Source: Nostoc sp. CHAB 5836 (GTDB taxonomy: Bacteria; Cyanobacteriota; Cyanobacteriia; Cyanobacteriales; Nostocaceae). Taken from it: a stretch of DNA of 64,000 nt. Numbering within the stretch: position 1 is the stretch's first letter; every line of letters begins with the position of its first letter. The stretch covers positions 16,017 through 80,016 of the forward strand of contig NZ_JAIVFV010000008.1 of assembly GCF_020829445.1 (NCBI RefSeq). The letters are read 5' to 3'. The notes under the pieces were generated by a model. It did no database searches. It was not told the DNA's origin and was given only the letters and a program-made list of their open reading frames with translations. Made by a program: the position numbers and the translations under genes. Positions 44,078 through 52,265 of the stretch are shown here, piece after piece.

Positions 44078-44406
44078 TAAAATATCGAGAGTTAATTAAA
44101 CAGGTGCTAACTCAATATGATAATTTATCTCGTCAATCACCTGATAAAATTGCGGAAAATTGTTTAGTGTTTGATGAGAATCACGATCATTATCTCTGGT
44201 TAACTGTAGATTGGCAAGGTAGTAAAAGACTTAAATATACTCATGTTCATATTCGGATTAAAAATGAGAAAATTTTCATAGAAGAAGACTGGACAGAAGA
44301 AGGAATAGCGACTGAATTAATGAAGTTAGGTGTAAGTACCAGCGATATTGTATTAGCTTTTCAGCCTCCAGATGTGAGAAAATTTACAGAATTTGCAACA
44401 GCTTAG
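44065..44406 (+). CDS. xisI: XisI family protein
   Basis: 113 residues. [80 protein letters not shown] and [13 protein letters not shown] cover the whole XisI family pattern. It starts inside the end of xisH, so the two proteins are made together and probably interact; the toxin-antitoxin-like architecture has been noted for this family, but no mechanism is shown here. No recombinase gene (xisF-like) lies nearby. Confidence 0.92.
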   Translation: MDKLIKYRELIKQVLTQYDNLSRQSPDKIAENCLVFDENHDHYLWLTVDWQGSKRLKYTHVHIRIKNEKIFIEEDWTEEGIATELMKLGVSTSDIVLAFQPPDVRKFTEFATA

Positions 44407-44425
44407 TAAATTATTGTTCTACTCA

Positions 44426-44625
44426 GGCGATCGCATTTTTTTGAGGTTTTCTGCAAGGCGATACCTACGGTGAGCTTCTCTAAGAGACGCTTCGCGATCG
44501 CTAACGCACTCACTCTTCCACAACAAGCGATCGCCTACAATGCGATCATCGAAGTGGCGATCGCTTTTGGGAATGTGGAGAGGTACGTTAGCGTAGCTCA
44601 CCGTAGGTATCGCCTATAGTGGTAT
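44426..44625. repeat. HIP1-rich dispersed repeat cluster
   Basis: Dense GCGATCGC-type sites with TTTTTGAGGTTTTCTGCAAG, ATGCGATCATCGAAGTGGCG, and two inverse copies of TACGGTGAGCT / AGCTCACCGTA flanking the block (about 44466-44476 and 44595-44605). Confidence 0.7.
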
Positions 44626-44732
44626 TGTGTGTGTTAGGTATCACTACAAGCAAGAAAAATGGATAAAGGGGATAAAATAGTCTGTAGGCTAGGCATCTTT
44701 CCTGACTTAATCTTTCAATCTGCAATATCACT

Positions 44733-45308
44733 ATGAATGCTTTAACCGTCGACCTTCAATCAGTATTGGAACTGACAGATGAGCAGTTTTTTCAGATATG
44801 TCAGGCAAACCGTGACTTGAGGTTTGAACGCACTGCTACGGGAGAATTAATTATTATGCCACCTACAGGGGGAGAAACTGGAAATCGTAATGGGAGACTA
44901 AATCAACAATTATTTAATTGGTCAGATACCGATGGTACTGGCATCGCTTTTGATTCTTCTACTTGTTTTAAATTACCTAATGGTGCAGATCGTTCACCTG
45001 ATGCTTCTTGGATAAAGTTAGAACGATGGGATGCTTTAACTGAAGAAGAAAAACAAAAATTTCCCCCCATTTCTCCTGATTTTGTAATTGAGTTACTTTC
45101 GCCAAGTGATAGCTTGAAAGTTGCTCAAGAAAAGATGAGGGAATACATAGATAATGGTGTGCGTTTGGGTTGGTTAATTAATCGGAAATCGCGGCAAGTG
45201 GAAACTTATCGGCAAGGACAAGAGGTTGAGGTATTGGAATGGCCTGTTACTTTGTCAGGAGAAGACGTTTTACAAGGGTTTATTTTAAATCTTGAGGCGA
45301 TTTGGTAA
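44733..45308 (+). CDS. Uma2-family (DUF820) putative endonuclease
   Basis: 191 residues. MPPTGGETGNRNGRL, CFKLPNGADRSPDASWIKLE (Asp90), PDFVIELLSPSDSLKVAQEK (Glu120), then EYIDNGVRLGWLINRKSRQV are all canonical, so the PD-(D/E)xK-like site appears intact, unlike its paralogue at 42889. It may reflect an active copy plus a decayed duplicate that now flank the xisHI pair. Biological role unknown. Confidence 0.85.
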   Translation: MNALTVDLQSVLELTDEQFFQICQANRDLRFERTATGELIIMPPTGGETGNRNGRLNQQLFNWSDTDGTGIAFDSSTCFKLPNGADRSPDASWIKLERWDALTEEEKQKFPPISPDFVIELLSPSDSLKVAQEKMREYIDNGVRLGWLINRKSRQVETYRQGQEVEVLEWPVTLSGEDVLQGFILNLEAIW

Positions 45309-45478
45309 CTGAAAAATAAAACAATAATCATGACAAATTTAGAAGCAGTAGCAGCTTGAAGATTATAATTCTATATTATTACACCCTACATTCCGCACCC
45401 TCAACTGTCACAATCGGTTTTTACTGGTTTTTAAACAGAAACAAAGCTACTGAATATACATAAAAGCAGTAAAATAAC

Positions 45479-45964
45479 TTAAAGTTTATCTAACTTTTCT
45501 AAATCCTGTAAACATAAGTCGTCATTAATAAAATTAGCTAAAGTGCGAATCCTTTGTGTTCCATCTATGATTTCTAAACGAGCTAAATCTTTTGTTTCTA
45601 AAAGATTTTCGTCTGTTGCTTCCCCTGAAATATCTGCAACATAAATATAAGGAATAGGTAAACCTAACAAAATAGATTCAATAAATTTAGATTGTCTTTT
45701 TTCATCCCAAATCATCGCTCTTTGGTAATCTTGAATAAATAATTCATTAGAATCATCATCAAGACCTTTTAGGTATTTTTGAACTATAACTTCAATAGGG
45801 TACTCAATTGTGTTATAGTCAACGACTTTTTTCTTGTCACGGATTTGTATCTCTGCTTCTTCCTGCATTTGTTCTGTAATATTTTTGCTTAATAAATTGT
45901 TACTCATATTAGATTGACATATCTGAGTTGTTGCATCTATAGTATCGTACTTTTGATTATTCAA
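45479..45964 (-). pseudogene. DUF262 (GmrSD-type) protein, N-terminal fragment
   Basis: 161 codons. IQDYQRAMIWDEKRQSKFIE, SILLGLPIPYIYVAD and LEIIDGTQRIRTLANFIND are the DUF262 signature (ParB/Srx-like nucleotide-binding fold). Family members are normally 350 or more residues; here the frame stops at EKLDKL, right after the DGTQR segment. It is a 3'-truncated gene, possibly still making the nucleotide-sensing half. DUF262 proteins are frequent in modified-DNA restriction and other defence systems, consistent with the island setting. Confidence 0.7.
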
Positions 45965-46418
45965 TTATTGTTGTGCTGAATATAAATTTCAAAAAAACCC
46001 TTATAAATAAAAGAATTTAGCATTTTGCATTGCAAAATATTGCTTTAGCTGTGGCTTATGAAGTGCGATCGCTTACTCTTCCACAACAGGCGATGTCTAA
46101 CGACAAGTCGCTATGCAATACTACTCGGTTAAGCATTTTGAACTCAGAATTTGGTTTGGGGAAAAGGTTAAAGGGGAAGGGTTAAAGGTTTTTTCTTTCC
46201 CTTTTCCCCTTCCCCTTTTCCCCTTAACCGACAAGTATTGAGTCGCTATGCGTCTACAGCTTTTCTCTAAGGCGACGCCGAATAGCCCGTCGTCAGACAT
46301 CGCTCCTCATAAACTATCGAAGCATAAAATTAAAACATGACTATTCACAAAACGGATATGCTAAAAACGCTTTGGGCTACGTTCCGGGTGGTTTATGTCT
46401 AGAATGAAATAGCTCTGC
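45965..46418. other. Intergenic with HIP1-rich repeats and a nested mini-transposon
   Basis: Dispersed HIP1 repeat (46060-46310) interrupted by the CAATAC-family element at 46116-46240, plus a one-ended CAGGGCTATTT-family fragment at 46377-46412. Confidence 0.6.
46116..46240. mobile_element. CAATAC-family mini-transposon, copy 5, with unrelated interior
   Basis: 125 bp with ends CAATACTACTCGGTTAAG and CTTAACCGACAAGTATTG. Exact 10-bp duplication AGTCGCTATG at 46106-46115 and 46241-46250. The interior is a purine/pyrimidine hairpin (GGGGAAAAGG...CCTTTTCCCC), unlike copies 1-4, so only the ends are shared. Confidence 0.82.
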
Positions 46419-46808
46419 CTATTTACCTGTCACCTTTTCAATAACTTCTTTTGCTTTTTCACCAAAACTTTCTGGGGGATTTTGTTCTTGTTCAGCCTTC
46501 AAATTCCTTTCGTAAGCCTTCTCTATAGTATTAAGATTTGCTGAATCTTTTATTGCTTGCTCATAAGCTTCTTGTCGTTCTTCTTCTCGAGCGCCAACAC
46601 CTGGGTCATATTCGTTAGCACGATTAATTTTTTCTTCTGAATTTGGTTTATACTCTGGAGGTATTAGCTTTAATTCTTCAAGAGTAGTTGCATAACTAGC
46701 TTGCTGAACTAAAATAACGGAGCCTAAAAGGCTGATGAACATCATTAAGCCAACAACCAAAATACTTGAACGTAATGCTTGTTTTAAATTTAATAAAATT
46801 TTATGCAC
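46419..46808 (-). CDS. Small exported or membrane-anchored helical protein
   Basis: 129 residues. Hydrophobic segment 15-36 (SILVVGLMMFISLLGSVILV) followed by QQASYA, a plausible signal cleavage site. The rest is hydrophilic, charged and helical (EEKINRANEYDPGVGAREEE, AYEQAIKDSANLNTIEKAYE, then KAKEVIEKVTGK). The pattern recalls small low-temperature or stress-induced proteins of cyanobacteria, but I cannot name a family with confidence. Monocistronic. Confidence 0.6.
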   Translation of the reverse strand: MHKILLNLKQALRSSILVVGLMMFISLLGSVILVQQASYATTLEELKLIPPEYKPNSEEKINRANEYDPGVGAREEERQEAYEQAIKDSANLNTIEKAYERNLKAEQEQNPPESFGEKAKEVIEKVTGK

Positions 46809-47067
46809 GAAAAAAAACTCCTATTTTCTGTTATGAGCCTTTGTCATCTCAATTATTTGTAAAACTGCACAAAAGTTCAGGCAATAAGGTGCTTAAGCCT
46901 CTTGTTTATGTAACCTCACAGGTAATCGGTATGATGTACAAATAGATTCGATATTCAAGACTCACAGGCATCGTAAATGTTTAGGTACAACTATTACTTC
47001 TACCGCAGGGCATATTAAAATAATTCGTAATTGGTAATTCGTAATTCGTAATGACGCTCTCTCCCGC

Positions 47068-47232
47068 ATTTCTCACAAGCGCTGCAATCGCTATTACCAA
47101 ACCTTTATCAGGCTTAAATTTTGAGCGTTTTAGATACTGCACGAATCACAGCAGTATGTCAAGGGGGTATTTTATCTCAAGTCTAAGTGGTATAAGCGTT
47201 TTGGGCTAATCGTTTAAACCTTTGTGAGAAAT
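47068..47232. mobile_element. MITE-like element with ATTTCTCACAA termini
   Basis: 165 bp with inverted ends ATTTCTCACAA and TTGTGAGAAAT. The interior holds a small palindrome around ATACTGCACGAATCACAGCA / GTAT. No coding capacity. Confidence 0.55.
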
Positions 47233-47290
47233 CCGGGTCTCTACGTCCCTTGCGCGTGTCGCAGACAGACGCTGCGCGAAGCTTGCTTGT

Positions 47291-47429
47291 CTGACAATTC
47301 AGGTCATCTGGAAAACCTCACTTCTATTTCTCTCTTCCTTTAAGGAGAGAGACTTTGAATTTCCCCCTTCCCGATGCGGGAAGGGGGTTAGGTTTTTGGT
47401 GGAGTTTTCCACATAACGTGAATTGTCAG
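47291..47429. mobile_element. CTGACAATTC-family element, uninterrupted copy
   Basis: 139 bp from CTGACAATTCAGGTCATCTG to CATAACGTGAATTGTCAG, flanked by GCTTGCTTGT (47281-47290) and GCTTGCTTCT (47430-47439), 9 of 10 matching. It gives the empty-site version of the element interrupted at 25708-25998. Confidence 0.85.
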
Positions 47430-47573
47430 GCTTGCTTCTGGGCCAATACAGTTGGGTTAAGCATTTCTTCCTCCTCTTTGCGTCCTTCCCCCTTGGGGCT
47501 AGCCAGGGGACTTAAACTCCAGAAATTAGTTAATTTTTCGCTTAAAAGATTCTCTTAAACCCAAGCTATTAAG

Positions 47574-48680
47574 CTATAACCAAGTGTGATTAATTTTAAT
47601 TCCTCTATTTTGCATTACATCTTCAAATAAATTTGTTGGTAGTGCTTCTTCGACGGGAAAAACACCTGGTTTATTGAGTTTACCTTCTAGTAATAATTGG
47701 GCAATACTACCAGTGCCATAACCAGAAGCTACGGCTGTATTCTCATGGACTACTGTTGAACAATAAACGGCTGTTTCACCATTTTTTTGCCCTGTAACTT
47801 CTGAACGAACTGCTACCCCAATTCCACTAAAATTGTTAGTGAGATCTGTCATAAAATGGCTGACATGAGATAGAAATTCAATCGTGTAACGACGTTGCAT
47901 TAACCACTTAGGAAAAACGTGTGCTGCAATCCAAGTTAGATGATTGTAAAAATCAGGAAGAGAGCCAAACTTAGTAATGACAGTTTTCACTGATGGGAAG
48001 GCGTGGGGTAGTGTAAAGGTTTCTGGCATATCAAACCAGTAAACTCCACTGCGTCCATAGGGAGGCGGAAACTCAACTAATTCTCTTTGACTATAAGGCT
48101 TGACTATTTGCCATTTTCCATCGATCCAAGTCTCAAAAGGATACTGCAACCCCAGAAAAGTTGTCCGCATGACTGTAGTACCAGCACCGCCAGAACCCGA
48201 AACTAAATAACTTAAATGGATCTTTTCTGGTTGATCAAATTGTTCGACACCTTGACGTACCATGCTGTTAGAAATACCAGGGAAAATACCAGTATTAATA
48301 ATTGCCGTTACACCAGCCGCGGCAGCTTGTTCATGATAATTGAGAGCCTTGCTAGTATAGGAACGATGGTCGCTGACATCTAGATAATTAACGCCTTGAG
48401 CAATACAGGTTTCAAGAACATTAGTATCTCGATAGTGAAATGGCCCAGCACAATGAATGACTAAGTTAGAGTTTGCGATCGCATCTCGCAATTTGTCAAC
48501 TTCTGCTAAGTCCAATACCAAAAACTGCACTTGTCCTCCTGAAGACAAGCTAATAGCCCTACCAAACTCCGCAGAACGCCCAGTGATCGTAATTTGTGCC
48601 TGCGTATGTGTAGCTAGATCATCAGCTACACTGCTACCAATGCGCCCTCGTCCACCAATAATTAAAACGCTGTCTGTCAT
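47574..48680 (-). CDS. Saccharopine-dehydrogenase-like NAD(P)-binding oxidoreductase
   Basis: 368 residues. N-terminal Rossmann motif VLIIGGRGRIGSSVADDL (5-22), then LVIHCAGPFHYRDTNVLETC and VNYLDVSDHRSYTSK, the pattern of saccharopine dehydrogenase NADP-binding proteins and trans-acting enoyl-reductase relatives. The C-terminal half carries FPGISNSMVRQGVEQF and YGTGSIAQLLLEGKL, typical of the wider family whose substrates are mostly unknown. Its start is about 84 bp downstream of the stop of the crtD-type gene on the same strand, so co-transcription is possible. Confidence 0.8.
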   Translation of the reverse strand: MTDSVLIIGGRGRIGSSVADDLATHTQAQITITGRSAEFGRAISLSSGGQVQFLVLDLAEVDKLRDAIANSNLVIHCAGPFHYRDTNVLETCIAQGVNYLDVSDHRSYTSKALNYHEQAAAAGVTAIINTGIFPGISNSMVRQGVEQFDQPEKIHLSYLVSGSGGAGTTVMRTTFLGLQYPFETWIDGKWQIVKPYSQRELVEFPPPYGRSGVYWFDMPETFTLPHAFPSVKTVITKFGSLPDFYNHLTWIAAHVFPKWLMQRRYTIEFLSHVSHFMTDLTNNFSGIGVAVRSEVTGQKNGETAVYCSTVVHENTAVASGYGTGSIAQLLLEGKLNKPGVFPVEEALPTNLFEDVMQNRGIKINHTWL

Positions 48681-48763
48681 TACTCCGGGTTCGCAACACT
48701 AACCTTATTTCATCAGTTTTGTGTCCTGTTTGCCATCGGTTACAAGTATGAGTTGCTTGTCAA

Positions 48764-50284
48764 TCAAGGAAGAGTTTGAATTTGCTTAACTACCGTTAGC
48801 GCCGAATAACTCACCCCAGCAGTACCTTCGCCGGGGTGGGTGGAGTCACCAACTAACCATAAATGCTCGATGGGTGTGCGATTGGCAAAGCCAAAAGGGC
48901 CAAAGGTGGGTATTCTTTGACCAATACCGCCAACTATACCGCGATCGCGCCCTGTGAAATGAGCAAAGCTGCGGGGTGTGGCGGCTTCTTGATAAATAAT
49001 CGTTTCTGGTTTGAGATAAAAATATTCGGCAAGACGTGCGATCGCTTCTTTGGTAAACTTTTCTTTTAGTCCTTCATAATCATCAGTCTCCCACCACGGT
49101 GCTGGATCGACAAATGAAGAAGCGATAATTGTCCCTTTCCCCTCTGGTGCGCGACCGTCTCCAGGATGACTAACAGAAACAAATAGGGAATTATTCTCGC
49201 CAATGGGGCCATCAGCATCGTAGAGAAATTGCAGGTGGGGAGGACACCCAGGTGGAATAGCACTGGCGTCTACACCTAAATACACTACAAAAGCGCCCGA
49301 TGCTTGGGGTAGTTTTTCCACTCTGTTTTTATAACCAGATGGCGCTTGTTCTCCCAATAATTGCACCAAGTTTTGCACGGTGACGTTACTAACTATGTGG
49401 TCGGCTGCTTCTGTCCAGACTTCGCCAGTTTTCTGATTTCTAATGACAACAGCAGTAGCTTTACCGTTTTCTACTTTGATTTGTTCTACAGTGTGGCGCA
49501 TCAATAGTTTGCCGCCATCTCTTTCTAAAGATTGTACCAGGCGATCGCTTAATACTTGCATACTTCCCTGGAGGTGAAACAATCCTTGGGGCAATTGGGA
49601 TACACTCAACGCTGTGGCTGCATATAGCAATGCTGTTTCGTCTGCATCCACCTGGGAGTATAGCTTCAGTTGCAAATCCAAAAAAGTTCTTAGTCGTCGG
49701 TCATTACCCAGTCCACATAACCGTAAAGCATCTCCTACCGTAAACAAGGTGAAGGGTACAGTAATTAATGTACTGAGACGCACCGCTTGCGTTAGCTGCC
49801 ACAAATCCCATAAATTACGTGGTGGTAGCACCGGATCGCGCCCTTGAAATTCCCAACTGGCATTAAATAAAGTTGCCATCAACTGCCAAAACGGTTCGCT
49901 ACCAGGAAACTGTTTTTGTCGTTCCTCTTGCCATTTCTTTTGATCGCGCCAAACGTTGATGGGTGTGCTTTCCCCAGGTAAATACACCGCACAAGCAGGA
50001 TCACAAGGCGTTGCTTGGGGTAAATCTATTGACAATTCTGAGAAAATGCGGTGGTGAATTCCCCCTGGTTCCAACCCCGCCACCTGAGTTGCTCCCACAT
50101 CAAAGGTAAACCCCTGGCGTTTAAACGTCGAAGCACAGCCTCCCGGTACAAGAGCTTGATCCAAAATTAAGACGCTATAACCTCTATGAGCTAATAATGC
50201 TCCAGTAGTCAGTCCACCTATTCCTGCACCGATAATTACTACACGAGATTTACTTTTGTCAAGAGAAATGCTGGACATTGACAT
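48764..50284 (-). CDS. crtD: Carotenoid C-3',4' desaturase-type FAD protein
   Basis: 506 residues of the phytoene-desaturase/CrtI-like amine-oxidase fold. The FAD-binding VVIIGAGIGGLTTGALLAHR (15-34) is followed by LILDQALVPGGCASTFKRQG. The C-terminal dinucleotide-site motif is HLWLVGDSTHPGEGTAGVSY near 475-494. The Gly-Cys-Ala-Ser after the first beta unit and the overall length fit the cyanobacterial CrtD group that makes the 3',4' double bond of myxol glycosides. The close paralogue CrtH (cis-carotene isomerase) has the same fold, so the symbol is likely but not certain. Confidence 0.75.
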   Translation of the reverse strand: MSMSSISLDKSKSRVVIIGAGIGGLTTGALLAHRGYSVLILDQALVPGGCASTFKRQGFTFDVGATQVAGLEPGGIHHRIFSELSIDLPQATPCDPACAVYLPGESTPINVWRDQKKWQEERQKQFPGSEPFWQLMATLFNASWEFQGRDPVLPPRNLWDLWQLTQAVRLSTLITVPFTLFTVGDALRLCGLGNDRRLRTFLDLQLKLYSQVDADETALLYAATALSVSQLPQGLFHLQGSMQVLSDRLVQSLERDGGKLLMRHTVEQIKVENGKATAVVIRNQKTGEVWTEAADHIVSNVTVQNLVQLLGEQAPSGYKNRVEKLPQASGAFVVYLGVDASAIPPGCPPHLQFLYDADGPIGENNSLFVSVSHPGDGRAPEGKGTIIASSFVDPAPWWETDDYEGLKEKFTKEAIARLAEYFYLKPETIIYQEAATPRSFAHFTGRDRGIVGGIGQRIPTFGPFGFANRTPIEHLWLVGDSTHPGEGTAGVSYSALTVVKQIQTLP

Positions 50285-50446
50285 TTATATTTATAATTCT
50301 TAATATTGCTATTCATAATTTTACAGTGTCAACTAACCCACAGGCGGGAAAATTCTTCTTTGCGTCACTTCCTGATGCGATCGCAATGCTTATTTGGAGT
50401 CGCAGATAAGATATAAGGAGTAACAAAGCTCCTCACACAAGTAGCA

Positions 50447-51736
50447 ATGACCTCAACCCTGCGGAAATTTACTAGTCTCAATGCCCCAACGCTGCACCAG
50501 TTGCCCAATGGTTTGACAATCATTGCCGAGCAAATGCCAGTTGAAGCCATAAACCTCAACTTATGGATTAAAGTTGGCTCTGCTGTAGAAGCTGATGCCA
50601 TTAACGGCATGGCTCACTTTTTAGAACACATGATTTTTAAAGGAACAGAACGACTAGCTAGCGGCGAGTTTGAACGTCGAATTGAAGAACGGGGTGCTGT
50701 TACCAATGCCGCTACTAGCCAAGATTATACTCATTACTATATAACGACTGCGCCCAAAGATTTTGCCGAGCTTGCGCCACTACAAATAGATGTAGTATCG
50801 AATGCGAGTATTCCTGATGATGCCTTTGAACGTGAGCGATTGGTAGTTTTAGAAGAAATTAGGCGTTCAGAGGATAATCCCCAACGGCGGACATTTCGGC
50901 GGGCGATGGAGACAGCTTTTGATCATTTACCCTATCGTCGTGCAGTATTGGGGCCAGAATCGGTGATTGCCGAACTTAAACCCCAGCAGATGCGAGATTT
51001 TCATACTAACTGGTATCAACCCCAGTCAATTACTGCCGTAGCTGTGGGTAATTTGCCCGTGGAAGAGTTAATTGCAACTGTTGCGGAAGGATTTACAAAA
51101 GCCACTAAAACTCCCCACTCCCCATTATCCCTTATCCCCATTCCCCACTCCCGACTAATTCCTGAGTCACCATTTACAGAAATTGTCCGTCGAGAATTTA
51201 TCGATGAAAGTCTGCAACAAGCAAGACTAGTGATGGTTTGGCGGGTTCCAGGAATGACCGAGTTGGATCGCACATATGGATTGGATGTTTTAGCAGGAAT
51301 TTTGGGACACGGACGGACATCAAGACTGGTGAGGGATTTACGAGAAGAACGGGGATTAGTATCTTCAATTTCTGTGAGTAACATGAGCAATCAGCTACAA
51401 GGGACGTTTTATATTTCAGCTAAATGTGCAGTGGAAAATTTATCAGTTGTAGAAGATGCGATCGCTCAACACATTGGCAAACTACAAACAGAGTTGGTAA
51501 CAGAATCAGAAATTGACCGTGTACGGCGGCGAGTAGCTAACAGATATGTTTTTGGCAATGAAACACCAAGCGATCGCTCTGGGTTGTATGGTTACTATCA
51601 ATCTTTGGTGGGAGATTTGGAACCCGCCTTTAATTACCCAGTGATGATTCAGAGCCAAAATGCAACAGACTTGATGCAAGCAGCTAAAGACTATCTTTCC
51701 TCAAATGCTTATGGTGTAGTTTTTGTCAAGCCGTAA
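50447..51736 (+). CDS. M16 family zinc peptidase (processing-peptidase-like)
   Basis: 429 residues. The inverted zinc motif HFLEHMIFKGTERL (HxxEH, near 63-67) with the downstream Glu in the LVVLEEIRR region marks the active subunit type. The C-terminal R/Y signature for the second half is GLYGYYQSLVGDLEP. At about residues 222-243 there is a low-complexity insert (KTPHSPLSLIPIPHSRLIPE), whose DNA (51108-51170) is the CCCCACTCCCCATT-type intergenic repeat read in frame. Likely role: periplasmic or cytosolic degradation of peptides; a partner inactive subunit is not adjacent. Confidence 0.87.
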   Translation: MTSTLRKFTSLNAPTLHQLPNGLTIIAEQMPVEAINLNLWIKVGSAVEADAINGMAHFLEHMIFKGTERLASGEFERRIEERGAVTNAATSQDYTHYYITTAPKDFAELAPLQIDVVSNASIPDDAFERERLVVLEEIRRSEDNPQRRTFRRAMETAFDHLPYRRAVLGPESVIAELKPQQMRDFHTNWYQPQSITAVAVGNLPVEELIATVAEGFTKATKTPHSPLSLIPIPHSRLIPESPFTEIVRREFIDESLQQARLVMVWRVPGMTELDRTYGLDVLAGILGHGRTSRLVRDLREERGLVSSISVSNMSNQLQGTFYISAKCAVENLSVVEDAIAQHIGKLQTELVTESEIDRVRRRVANRYVFGNETPSDRSGLYGYYQSLVGDLEPAFNYPVMIQSQNATDLMQAAKDYLSSNAYGVVFVKP

Positions 51737-51741
51737 ATTAA

Positions 51742-51870
51742 AGTTAGGAGTTAGGAGTTAGGAGTTAGGAGTTAGGAGTTAGGAGTTGGGAGTTAGGAGT
51801 TAGGAGTTGGGAGTTAGGAGTTAGGAGTTAGGAGTTAGGAGTTGGGAGTTGGGAGTTGGGAGTTGGGAGT
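51742..51870 (+). repeat. Heptamer tandem array (AGTTAGG/AGTTGGG)18
   Basis: 129 bp of 7-bp units, AGTTAGG turning to AGTTGGG toward the right end. Same class as cyanobacterial short tandemly repeated repetitive sequences. Confidence 0.95.
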
Positions 51871-51924
51871 AAAATGCTATGATTGTGACTCCTCACTTCT
51901 AACTCCCAAATTTAACACTCTTTT

Positions 51925-52041
51925 ATGTATTTGAACCACAAATAGACCTCTCTCCTACTATGATAGAGGCTTTGATTTTCTCCCCTTCCCTTGTAGGGAA
52001 GGGGCTGGGGGTTAGGTCTCATAATTGTGGTTCAAATACAT
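51925..52041. mobile_element. MITE-like element with ATGTATTTGAACCACAA termini
   Basis: 117 bp with perfect 17-bp inverted ends ATGTATTTGAACCACAA and TTGTGGTTCAAATACAT. The interior has the GACCTCTCTCC...GGGGTTAGGTC module also found at 23400-23510 and 54310-54390. Confidence 0.65.
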
Positions 52042-52265
52042 GAAAATCGCTGTAATTTTGAATTTTGAATTTTGAATTGATTCATGACTCTCACGAGATA
52101 AAAGTCAGAAACCAATGTTTATGATTAGTTTTTATAAATTTAGGCGTAGGTTGGGTTGAGGAACGAAACCCAACAGCAAGAATCCTTAATTTTGTTGGGT
52201 AACACTAAAATTCAACCCAACCTACAAATATTTTATTTTTTCAGAGTAATAAAAGAGGGTTAATC

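Larger units (their letters stand above)
46809..47573. other. 765-bp gene-free region with two mini-elements
   Basis: Contains AATTCGT heptamers (about 47021-47052), an inverted-repeat element (47068-47232), a CTGACAATTC-family element (47291-47429), and a lone CAATACAGTTGGGTTAAGC end at about 47454. No coding frame found. Confidence 0.55.
51737..52265. other. Intergenic with heptamer array and two elements
   Basis: Heptamer array 51742-51870, palindrome-ended element 51925-52041, and an internal fragment of the CAATAC-family interior (52143-52230, without its ends). No gene. Confidence 0.6.

Noticed and set aside
43661..44406. An fdxN-type developmental excision element
   Set aside because: xisH and xisI are present, but no recombinase gene, no nif/fdxN genes and no paired attachment repeats were seen.
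39945..46310. CRISPR array
   Set aside because: The repeated GCGATCGC blocks are irregular in spacing and sequence, with no constant repeat-spacer pattern and no cas genes.
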